Assembly (NCBI RefSeq): GCF_024112395.2
Contig: NZ_CP078013.2
Location: 5,674,501 to 5,738,500 of the forward strand
Source of the DNA: Pseudomonas pergaminensis
GTDB lineage: Bacteria > Pseudomonadota > Gammaproteobacteria > Pseudomonadales > Pseudomonadaceae
DNA length: 64,000 bases
Direction of reading: 5' to 3'
Position numbers and translations under genes: made by a program. Positions 19,756 through 26,596 of the stretch are shown one piece after another. The notes under the pieces are model-generated. The model was not told the origin of the DNA. It did no database searches and saw only the letters and a list, made by a program, of their open reading frames with translations. Numbering within the stretch: the first letter of the stretch is position 1; each line of letters starts with the position of its first letter.

Positions 19756-21407
19756 GACTGCTCTCCCAAATGCTGATCGTCTACCAGCCCTTCAACTGCT
19801 TCTGTTTCCGCAGGAATAGGCTCTCGAATTTGCGCATTGCCTTGCCGGAAGGCACGTTGTAGGTCTTGCGGGACAGCTACATAACTGGCGGTGGTATCAA
19901 TTCCTACAAGCGCTTCCTTGACTGCTTGAACAGCCCAGCTAAGTACTACAGCTGGGCCTTTGTGCGACTCCAACAACTCACGAAGTGCTGCCATCGTTGA
20001 CGGCTTGCTGTTAGTGCAATACGCAACCAAGTGATTGCCCTGAATGGATGTAGAAAGAGCCGGCTTTACCGCGCTGACTGGATGTCCACTAGCTTGAAGA
20101 GCAAATGTCCAAACCATGGAATCCGAAAGGCGCTCCTCAAGCCTATGCATGGGCACTGGCAAGGCTTTGACGTAGGCGAATGATCCACCGAGAGCCTCAA
20201 CCTCACCTGTTTTCTCTGAGGCATAGCCCTCGATTGCCTTGCGAACACGCACGGCGCAAATGTCACGGCATAGATTCTTATCTGGATTTTCAATTGTCGA
20301 TTCACGACTGGAAACCAAAACAAACCGTCGCTGCCCACAGTCAGCCTTGTTCATTCGAAGTAGCGCATGGGCAGTTGTGCCGGAACCAGCGAAGAAGTCC
20401 AACACCAAAGCATCTTTTTCCGGCGCGCATATTTGCAGCACACGCTCAAGCAATCGAGTTGGTTTCGGTGTATCAAAAGCGGTTTGAGTGCCGAAAATAT
20501 CCTGGATCTCTTTGCGCGCTTCGTCGGTATGCCCTACTTCATCGTGGGACCACCAGGTCCAAGGAACAAGTCCTTCGACCTCACTGAGATATCGAATCAC
20601 GCTAGGTTGCGCACTCCCATCTCGCCCCCAATAAATTTTATTCTGAGCTTTCAGCGAGAGAAACTCTGGTTCAATCATCGACCAGCAACGTCCCTCAGGC
20701 GGAAAATGCTCCTTTCCGGTTGGAGACGTGATTTTGTACATCTGATTCGGACGGAACCCTTGTGCGGTCATCGGAATGCCCCGCCACCGCTTGGTCGGGT
20801 CTTTGTCTAACGGATTATCGTGGTTCTTGTAAACCTTGGCCTGAGCGTCATTTAGTGGGATTCGCCCACGACGTTGCTTGAATGCGTCAGGAGTCAGCGA
20901 GTAGACCAACAGATATTCATGCGCGTCTCCAATGGCGCTTCTATTTTCACGGCTATAGCGCTTTTGCCAAATGCAAGTCGCCACGAAGCTACGCTCGCCA
21001 AAGACCTGGTTCATCAGAAGCCCCATGTTGAAGAGCTCGTTGTCATCAATGCTCACCACGATGGAACCACCATCCCTGAGGAGAGCCTTGGCTAACACTA
21101 GGCGCTGGTAGATAAATTCCAACCAAGTGCTATGTCGGTAGCGGTTCCGAGGATCGAAAAAGCTGTCGTTGTACACAAAATCTTTATTGCCCGTGTTGTA
21201 CGGGACATCAATATAGATGAGGTGAAACTGACCAGAGTGGGTGGTTGCCAAATGCCTCAGGGCATCGTAGTTGTCACCCTCGACGATCAAGTTTTCCCAA
21301 GGCCCCTCTCCGTAGGAGTGCTCAGGAACAAGCTCGAACCCGACAAAATCTCGGTTCAGCGCCTTGTCTGGGTCAATGCTTTGACGCTCCCAGTGCAGCC
21401 CATACCG
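19752..21407 (-). pseudogene. Type III methyltransferase gene (mod), 3' part, split by an IS
   Basis: This holds 550 codons of a beta-class N6-adenine or N4-cytosine methyltransferase, starting at YGLHWERQSI. The catalytic motif reads IYIDVPYNTGNKDF (DVPY where DPPY is usual) and the cofactor motif LDFFAGSGTTAHAL follows it, the beta-class order. IS3-family DNA at 21408-22638 separates it from its first 26 codons. Removing the IS and one CCG copy restores an uninterrupted 576-residue protein reading DVQARYGLHWERQ across the join. A frame beginning inside the IS at 21482 could still express most of it with a foreign N-terminus. Confidence 0.88.
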
Positions 21408-21469
21408 TGAATCGCCTCGGGTTTCGTAGACACCTCTTTGCCTTAAACTGAGGCCAATTAGGAGGTGCC

Positions 21470-21748
21470 ATGAGCAACCCACGTTATCCCGAAGAATTCA
21501 AAATCCAAGCGGTCAATCAAGTGGCCGAAAAGAAGCTGCCTGTCGCTGAGGTGGCAGCACGTCTTGGTGTGTCGACGCATAGCCTCTATGCCTGGATAAA
21601 GCGCTACAGCAAACCTCTAGAAGAACGACAGCAAGACGATGATCAACACGCTGAACTGCGTCGTCTGCGAGCGGAGCTCAAGCGCGTCACTGAAGAGCGA
21701 GATATCTTAAAAAAGGCCGCCGCGTACTTTGCCAAGGAGTGCGGTTGA
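21470..21748 (+). CDS. IS3-family transposase OrfA
   Basis: This 92-residue protein contains a helix-turn-helix (PVAEVAARLGVSTHSLYAWIKRY) and a leucine-zipper-like coiled coil (ELRRLRAELKRVTEERDILKKA), as in OrfA of IS3 elements. GAGG-type ribosome site AGGAGG lies seven bases before the ATG. Near its end the A6G run at 21709-21715 is read A-AAA-AAG, a classical -1 slippery site that would fuse OrfA to OrfB into the active transposase. Confidence 0.93.
   Translation: MSNPRYPEEFKIQAVNQVAEKKLPVAEVAARLGVSTHSLYAWIKRYSKPLEERQQDDDQHAELRRLRAELKRVTEERDILKKAAAYFAKECG
21709..21715 (+). promoter_or_regulatory. -1 programmed frameshift site of the IS
   Basis: AAAAAAG occurs in the phase A-AAA-AAG relative to orfA, and orfB lies in the -1 frame. 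This is the arrangement used in IS3-family elements to make the OrfAB transposase. Confidence 0.8.
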
Positions 21749-22620
21749 AGTACGCCTTTATCAAGCAGCGAGCCGGCGACTATTCCATTCGACGGCTTTG
21801 CCTGACGCTGAAAGTCCATCCAAGTGGCTATTACGCCTGGTTGTCTGAGCCGCAATCTGCACGCGCCAAAGACAACCAGCGACTGCTGGGTTTGATCAAG
21901 CATTCATGGCTGGAAAGTGGCGGCGTTTATGGCTATCGCAAAATCCATGACGATCTGCGCGAGGTCGGTGAAGTTTGCGGGCGCCATCGCGTGGCAAGGC
22001 TGATGCGTCTTGAAGGGCTGCGCTCTCAGACAGGTTATCGACGCCGCCCTGGAAAGTACGGCGGTAAGCCAGCGGTCGCCTCACCCAATTTGCTGAAGCG
22101 CCAGTTCGATGTCGTGGAACCCAACAAGGTTTGGGTCACCGACATCACCTACATTCGTACGTATGAAGGCTGGTTGTATTTGGCGGTGGTGCTGGATCTG
22201 TTTTCTCGTCAGGTCGTTGGCTGGTCAATGAAGGCGCAGATGACCAGTGATTTGGCTATTGATGCGTTGTTGATGGCGGTTTGGAGGCGTAAACCGAAGC
22301 AAGAGGTGATGGTTCATTCCGACCAGGGCAGCCAGTACAGCAGCTCCGACTGGCGCAGCTTTTTGAGCGCAAACAATTTGGTTGCCAGCATGAGTCGCCG
22401 AGGCAACTGTCATGACAACGCCGTGGCCGAGAGCTTTTTCCAGCTTCTAAAACGGGAACGGATCAAGCGAAAAATCTACATCACGCGGGAAGATGCTCGT
22501 AGTGATGTGTTCGATTACATCGAGATGTTCTACAACGTAAAACGCCGCCATGGTTTCAACAATCAGCTGTCACCGGTAGAGTTTGAAAAGCGTTACGCAA
22601 TGAGCTTGCAAGGTGTCTAG
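21739..22620 (+). CDS. IS3-family transposase OrfB (DDE integrase core)
   Basis: This 293-codon frame (GTG at 21739) encodes the HTH_21 region (SGGVYGYRKIHDDLRE) and the rve DDE core. Catalytic residues are visible as WVTDITYI, HSDQGSQY and the DNAVAESFFQLLKRE glutamate. It is probably expressed mainly as an OrfAB fusion through the slippery site at 21709-21715. The frame ends close to the right inverted repeat. Confidence 0.93.
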   Translation: MRLKYAFIKQRAGDYSIRRLCLTLKVHPSGYYAWLSEPQSARAKDNQRLLGLIKHSWLESGGVYGYRKIHDDLREVGEVCGRHRVARLMRLEGLRSQTGYRRRPGKYGGKPAVASPNLLKRQFDVVEPNKVWVTDITYIRTYEGWLYLAVVLDLFSRQVVGWSMKAQMTSDLAIDALLMAVWRRKPKQEVMVHSDQGSQYSSSDWRSFLSANNLVASMSRRGNCHDNAVAESFFQLLKRERIKRKIYITREDARSDVFDYIEMFYNVKRRHGFNNQLSPVEFEKRYAMSLQGV

Positions 22621-22638
22621 AGAATCCGGGGCGATTCA

Positions 22639-22716
22639 CCGTGCCTGCACGTCGCGCCGTTTGAGGACTTCGACGAGTTGTTCTTTGGTCAAGGCGGAGT
22701 AGTCGATACTGCTCAA
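22639..22716 (-). pseudogene. Type III methyltransferase gene (mod), 5' part, 26 codons
   Basis: On the minus strand from TTG 22716 the frame reads MSSIDYSALTKEQLVEVL and ends in KRRDVQAR at the edge of the insertion sequence. This is the short N-terminal helix that precedes the YGLxWER motif in type III methyltransferases. GAGGA lies a few bases before the TTG. It joins in frame to the 3' part at 21404 once the IS and one CCG are removed. Confidence 0.8.
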
Positions 22717-23132
22717 GCGTTCCTCGGCTCTTTAGTTTGAATGCAAATACCGGGGTCAAATGCGAGGGCAATGCCGTGCGCTTACGGTAGATGCGGAGGA
22801 GGTTTTTCGGCGGGACTTTTCTGGAACCGGGCCTGTTTTTCAGCCTACCCAAGGCAACGCTTACATTTGGGGATGAGCGAATGACAATCGAGGATTGCTT
22901 GCCTGGGGCACCCAGAGATCACGCCGAGAAAGCTCTGCGAAATCAGGAAGTATGACGTATCGCACCTTCGAAGGCGATAGCAGGGTGCAGCAGGAGAGAA
23001 GCAGCGCCAGGGGACAGTCTCGCCGCGCCAGCAATGATTAGCCAAGATTGCCCTGGAAGCTTGCTGGCGGTCTCAAAAAGGTATCCGTGAGCATGAGCGC
23101 CCGATGTCGGCATAAGGGCTGCAAAGGTGATT
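22717..23132. other. Gap upstream of mod
   Basis: Nothing convincing was found in this stretch. Short frames exist on both strands but lack good ribosome sites or recognisable motifs. It should contain the promoter of the disrupted mod-res operon near 22,720-22,800. Confidence 0.5.
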
Positions 23133-23657
23133 CTAGGAGCGCAGCCAAACCCGCATCCCCTCATAAAGCTCTTTGCCTAACGCGGTCGCTGGTCGGCTGG
23201 CGTATCCCGGACTGGATTGCAAGTTGTGGGCGGTAAAGTCGAACTCTTTACCGCTATAGGATACCCAAGCACCCGGCGTCTGAAGCTCAGTCACTGCAAT
23301 TGCCTTATTGCTCCAGCGTTGGCGATAACCCCTTGTCGGAGGTGATGCGCCCAGGTCTGGCTCCGGTGCAAGTAGCTTGGGGATGGCTTGTATAGCGAGG
23401 GCCGCCGGAATGCAGGCGACTCCATGAAGGTGCAAGGGATGGTTTTCTTCGCTGTCACTGCTGGCAAGTTCCAAGACAAAAACCAGGACTACGATACCGA
23501 TTGTTCTAAGGAATGCTGAAAGGTAGTCGGTCGGTCCTTTCTTGGCTGACAAGGCGGCTTCAGCTACCTCATGGCCTAGACGGAAATTTATGACCTGAGC
23601 GCCAGGCTTCAGTGCGAACCCCAGAAAGCTGAAAGCCCGCTTTGTGTCAGCCGGCAA
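23133..23657 (-). CDS. Hypothetical membrane protein, N-terminally truncated
   Basis: The frame encodes about 174 residues from TTG 23657, with one strong membrane helix (FLRTIGIVVLVFVLELA). The frame stays open upstream as LLQDWKRR up to the end of an IS fragment at 23682, so the original N-terminus was probably lost when that IS inserted. I recognise no family. It lies in the mosaic between the restriction genes and the biosynthetic-type cluster, and may be a decaying gene. Confidence 0.4.
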   Translation of the reverse strand: MPADTKRAFSFLGFALKPGAQVINFRLGHEVAEAALSAKKGPTDYLSAFLRTIGIVVLVFVLELASSDSEENHPLHLHGVACIPAALAIQAIPKLLAPEPDLGASPPTRGYRQRWSNKAIAVTELQTPGAWVSYSGKEFDFTAHNLQSSPGYASRPATALGKELYEGMRVWLRS

Positions 23658-23681
23658 CCTTCGTTTCCAGTCTTGAAGAAG

Positions 23682-23890
23682 TGGACTACCCCCGCTCCCG
23701 TAGACATTTTCCAGCCTTAAAGTGAGGCACTTTCAAAGGCCTCAGGACTGACGCCGCCCAGGTGACTGTGACGACGCGTTCGGTTGTAAAACGCCTCAAT
23801 GTAATCGAATACGTCGGCACGGGCCATATCCCGGGTTTTGTAGATCCTCTTGCGGATGCGTTCTTTTTTCAGGCTACTGAAGAAAGACTC
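23682..23890 (-). mobile_element. Remnant of an IS3-family element
   Basis: On the minus strand the last 60 codons of an IS3 OrfB are present (ESFFSSLKKERIRKRIYKTR, YIEAFYNRTRRHSHLGG, SPEAFESASL, stop at 23717-23719). They are followed by a probable IS end, TGGACTACCCCC at 23682-23693. The rest of the element is missing: the homology stops around 23885, where an integrase-like sequence begins. Confidence 0.8.
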
Positions 23891-23928
23891 CGTTACCAAG
23901 GCCTATGCCGAGTACATCTGGCGCTCCC
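23875..23928 (+). pseudogene. Fragment of a second tyrosine integrase
   Basis: The plus strand reads KKDSVTKAYAEYIWRSL, nearly the same as KKDSVTTAYAEDIWRSL in the ssrA-linked integrase at 14,453-14,503. The nucleotide sequence is similar but not identical, so this is a relative rather than a copy. Only about 17-20 codons remain. It abuts the IS remnant across GAAGAAAGACTC, which both sequences share. Confidence 0.65.
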
Positions 23929-24021
23929 TGCGCCCAAATGAACGCCTCGATCATCCAGGGTGTGACAAAGGTAGGCGAGAGAGATGGAGCTGTCAGACAT
24001 CGCTGCACACCGCTAAAACGC

Positions 24022-24594
24022 TCAGCGAATCTGCTTGCCCATGTTAAATCGAAGCAACATCAGCGCCGCATCGCAGGCATCGCCGGCAAAGTGGCTTTTG
24101 CTGAAGGCCTGGGCATTCACCGTGGCCCCGTCGAGCAACATCATGATGTAGGTCGCGAGGGTCTTCGCTGTATCGGGGGTGTGGTGGCGGGCTATCTCGT
24201 GTTCTACCAGCGCATGCAGTTTGTGCTTGTAGTCGAGAGCGATCTCGCGGATATCGGAGTGCTCCGGAAATTCGGCCACTGCGCGGCCGAACAGGCAGCC
24301 GGCGAAGCTGGTGGAGCAGAACCACTGCCCGCGCCAATCGAAGATCGAAATGATCTTTTCTTCCAGGCTGAGTTTTTCATCCATGCGCGCTTTCAATTGC
24401 TCGATCAGATGCGCCGAGCGTTGCGTCAACACGGTTTTGACCAGGTCTTCCTTACCGTTGAAGTTACGGTACATCGTCATTCTGGCGACGCCCGACGCTT
24501 CGATGATCCAGTCAACACCTACGGGGTGGAAACCGTGCTGGGAAAACAGGCTGGTAGCAGTGTCGACGACATGCTGCTTCTTCGATACGGACAA
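24022..24594 (-). CDS. TetR-family regulator of the cluster
   Basis: This 190-residue protein has the TetR N-terminal helix-turn-helix (TATSLFSQHGFHPVGVDWIIEASGVARMTMYRNFNGKEDLV, about residues 12-55). Its C-terminal ligand domain contains the motif FAGCLFGRAVAEF typical of one TetR subgroup. The start appears to be TTG at 24594, with GGAG eight bases upstream. It is the last gene of the minus-strand arm. A palindrome in its leader (24649-24662) suggests it represses itself and possibly the cluster. Confidence 0.85.
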   Translation of the reverse strand: MSVSKKQHVVDTATSLFSQHGFHPVGVDWIIEASGVARMTMYRNFNGKEDLVKTVLTQRSAHLIEQLKARMDEKLSLEEKIISIFDWRGQWFCSTSFAGCLFGRAVAEFPEHSDIREIALDYKHKLHALVEHEIARHHTPDTAKTLATYIMMLLDGATVNAQAFSKSHFAGDACDAALMLLRFNMGKQIR

Positions 24595-24622
24595 CTCGGA
24601 ACTCCAGGTTCAAGTAGTTGGG

Positions 24623-24690
24623 ATGGGCGAAAACCGTAACATTATGATATAGACCAGTCTATCTCAGACTCCATTCGGTGTTTCGCCCAT
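24623..24690. promoter_or_regulatory. Nested inverted repeats before tetR, likely operator
   Basis: ATAGAC-CA-GTCTAT (24649-24662) is a perfect palindrome, and its flanks extend it to 8 of 9 matching bases per arm. It is nested in a larger inverted repeat, ATGGGCGAAA (24623-24632) and TTTCGCCCAT (24681-24690). The inner palindrome has the size of a TetR-dimer site. The outer repeat could form a hairpin after the SDR gene. Confidence 0.65.
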
Positions 24691-24703
24691 ATGTCGCAAA
24701 AAC

Positions 24704-25414
24704 TCAGGTAAAGCTCACGGTATCCCCGCCGTCTACGGCCAGTACCGTGCCGCTGATCATCGGGTTGGTGGCCAGTAGCAGCGCCGCCGAAGCGATGTCT
24801 TCCGGCCGGGCTATGCGTTTGACAGGCAGTGATTGGCTGCGTTGGCGCATTTTCTGTACCAGTGCTTCGGGGTGCATGCCGGTGTCGACAAAGCCCGGGG
24901 ACAGCACGTTGACGCGCACCGGCGAGAGTTCGCTGGCCAGCCCACGGGCAAACCCTTCGATACCGGCGTTGACCGCGCTGATCAGTGCCGTCTGCGGCCC
25001 GGCGCGCTGGGCAAAACGCCCCGAGACCAGGGTCAGCGAGGCATCCTCGTCAAAAGGTGCCAGCCGGGCAATGTGGTACGCCGCCCAGAACTTGCTGTCG
25101 AAGATGCGCTGCGCATCCTCTAGCGCAACGCTGCGCACCGGCCCGAACGTCAGCGAGGCGGCGGTGACAATGATGTGCTTCCAGCGCGTGGGCCGGGCAA
25201 AAAAGCGCTCCAATTCGGCCGGCTGCGTGACGTCCAGTGCCACGGTGGCAACCTCGGCGCCGATGTCATGCGCCGCCTGGCTTAGCCGTGCGGCATTGCG
25301 CCCGGCCAGGGTGACCGTGGCTCCTTGCTGGTGGAACAGTTTGGCGATGGCAAAGCCGATACCGGCGGAGCCGCCGATGACCAGCACCTGGGTATTGCGC
25401 TCAAGCGTAGGCAT
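24704..25414 (-). CDS. SDR-family protein lacking the catalytic Tyr and Lys
   Basis: This 236-residue Rossmann protein has the cofactor motif GGSAGIG (residues 14-20), AGRN and S131. Where YxxxK is expected it has I145 and N149 (ALISAVNAGIEG). It ends in the SDR pattern RVNVLSPGFVDTG and GTVLAVDGGDT. An SDR subgroup with VNA in this position exists, so the change may be ancestral rather than decay. It could be a non-classical reductase, a dehydratase-like enzyme or a binding protein. It overlaps the Dabb gene by 14 bases in the cluster's left operon. Confidence 0.82.
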   Translation of the reverse strand: MPTLERNTQVLVIGGSAGIGFAIAKLFHQQGATVTLAGRNAARLSQAAHDIGAEVATVALDVTQPAELERFFARPTRWKHIIVTAASLTFGPVRSVALEDAQRIFDSKFWAAYHIARLAPFDEDASLTLVSGRFAQRAGPQTALISAVNAGIEGFARGLASELSPVRVNVLSPGFVDTGMHPEALVQKMRQRSQSLPVKRIARPEDIASAALLLATNPMISGTVLAVDGGDTVSFT

Positions 25415-25721
25415 GGCGATCTTCCTTCTGTGGCAAAGGGTGTGTGAGCGGGTAATCGAAAATCAACATCTCGCACAACGCACGTAAGCGCGGGCGAAAG
25501 CCTGCGTGCAACGGGTGTTCTCGCCAGCCGGGGAGCACGGATTCGTCAGTAAAGGTGAGGATAAAACCTTGGTCGTAACCCAGCGAACGGTCGCCGCTGT
25601 CGGCAATCACCTCCACTGCGACCAGGCCGGGCACACGGCCGGGAAAGCCGTGCAGTTCCTGCAGCAGCGCCGAGACAGCCGGGGCGTCAGGGCTTTTGAG
25701 CAAAACGATGCGCTTATACAT
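25401..25721 (-). CDS. Dabb-domain (stress-responsive A/B barrel) protein
   Basis: This 106-residue protein is a single ferredoxin-like domain of the Dabb type (MYKRIVLLKS, LGYDQGFILTFTDE, LPGWREHPLHAGF). Dimeric Dabb domains include cyclases and aldolase-like enzymes such as olivetolic acid cyclase, and muconolactone-isomerase-like folds are related. Its role here is unknown; shaping a reactive intermediate is possible. Its start overlaps the FAH-like gene by 8 bases and its end overlaps the SDR gene. Confidence 0.78.
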   Translation of the reverse strand: MYKRIVLLKSPDAPAVSALLQELHGFPGRVPGLVAVEVIADSGDRSLGYDQGFILTFTDESVLPGWREHPLHAGFRPRLRALCEMLIFDYPLTHPLPQKEDRHAYA

Positions 25722-26586
25722 GGAGGTTCTCCCATTCGATCAAGTTGCTCAGGCGCGGGCCGCTGTCGAACTCGCACACCACGGTATCGCCGTGGCTAAG
25801 GTGGATACCGGCGTCGGCACTGTTGCGATCGGCGCCCATGTAGAGGTAGATCAGCGTGCCGGGCAGGCGCAGTGACGGGTGCTGCCACAGGGTGTCGAAC
25901 AGGTCATCGGCGTCATAACACAGGCAGGAAAGGCCAGTGCTGAAACGCTGTTCCCAGTGCAGGTCGCCCGCGCGGTAGATGGAGGTTGTGCCCCTGATCA
26001 GGTCGGGCAGGGGCTGCCAATACAGCAGGTGGGAAATGGCGCTGGGCTGCAACTTGGCGTAGGCCAGGTAGTTGCGCTTGGATTTGGCCAGGGCGATATC
26101 GGTAAGGTCGTTGCCGAAGGTGTAGCCGATGTAGTTCGGGCGGCCGTCGTCAGCCACCAGAAACAGCGCCACCACTTCCGCCTCTTCACACGCCGACAGC
26201 GCGCCGCGACTCATGCGCAGCACGTCGCCGCTGCGCTTGAGCGTGTCGGCAAAGCCCTTGATAAAAAAGGCCGGGCGCTCGTCGCTTTCCGGTGGCTGCG
26301 CGACTTTGCTCTGGTGGGTCAGGCCAAAGCCGCACACCACGCCCTGGCGCGGGTCGGGCGGCAGCAGGCATGGCAGCAGCTCGAAGCCCGCGAGGTCGGT
26401 AACCGTCAATGGCGCTGGCGAATGTTCGCGCAGATACGCCAGTGGACCACCGGGGAATTCGCGCGCCGGTGTGTCGCGCAACAACGCATACAAGTCGGCG
26501 ACCGGGTAGAGGCTGTACTGCCCGGCGGCGCCGGCGCTGGTGACATAGCGCTGGCCGTCCCGCACGCATTCAAAAATGATCGACAT
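25714..26586 (-). CDS. FAH-fold hydrolase/dehydratase
   Basis: This 290-residue protein resembles the fumarylacetoacetate hydrolase superfamily, especially GguC/AraD1-like members. Metal-ligand candidates are E135-A-E137 in SACEEAEV and D160 in YTFGNDLTD, with K110 (FFIKG) nearby. Such enzymes hydrolyse, decarboxylate or dehydrate 2-oxo or 1,3-diketo acids using Mg2+ or Mn2+. The start at 26586 is chosen because of TAGGAG upstream; a longer frame to 26811 lies inside the ThDP gene. It follows the ThDP gene by 10 bases. Confidence 0.82.
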   Translation of the reverse strand: MSIIFECVRDGQRYVTSAGAAGQYSLYPVADLYALLRDTPAREFPGGPLAYLREHSPAPLTVTDLAGFELLPCLLPPDPRQGVVCGFGLTHQSKVAQPPESDERPAFFIKGFADTLKRSGDVLRMSRGALSACEEAEVVALFLVADDGRPNYIGYTFGNDLTDIALAKSKRNYLAYAKLQPSAISHLLYWQPLPDLIRGTTSIYRAGDLHWEQRFSTGLSCLCYDADDLFDTLWQHPSLRLPGTLIYLYMGADRNSADAGIHLSHGDTVVCEFDSGPRLSNLIEWENLHV

Positions 26587-26596
26587 GGGCAAGCTC

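Larger units (their letters stand above)
21408..22638 (+). mobile_element. IS3-family insertion sequence (IS51-like), intact
   Basis: The element is 1,231 bp long, bounded by imperfect terminal inverted repeats of about 28 bp. The left begins TGAATCGCCTCGGG; the right, reverse complemented, begins TGAATCGCCCCGG; both reach TAGACACCT. It is flanked by the 3-bp direct repeat CCG (21405-21407 and 22639-22641). It carries orfA and orfB overlapping in the -1 frame. Both reading frames are open and the ends are complete, so it may still be mobile. It interrupts the mod gene. Confidence 0.92.

Noticed and set aside
21427..22619. Shorter IS ending at the 9-bp repeat TAGACACCT/AGGTGTCTA
   Set aside because: Those limits give no target duplication. 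The inverted similarity extends outward to TGAATCGCC, where CCG duplicates on both sides and the mod gene rejoins in frame.
22845..23045. 66-codon frame on the minus strand upstream of mod
   Set aside because: It has no convincing ribosome site, hydrophobic or domain pattern, and other short frames overlap it on both strands.
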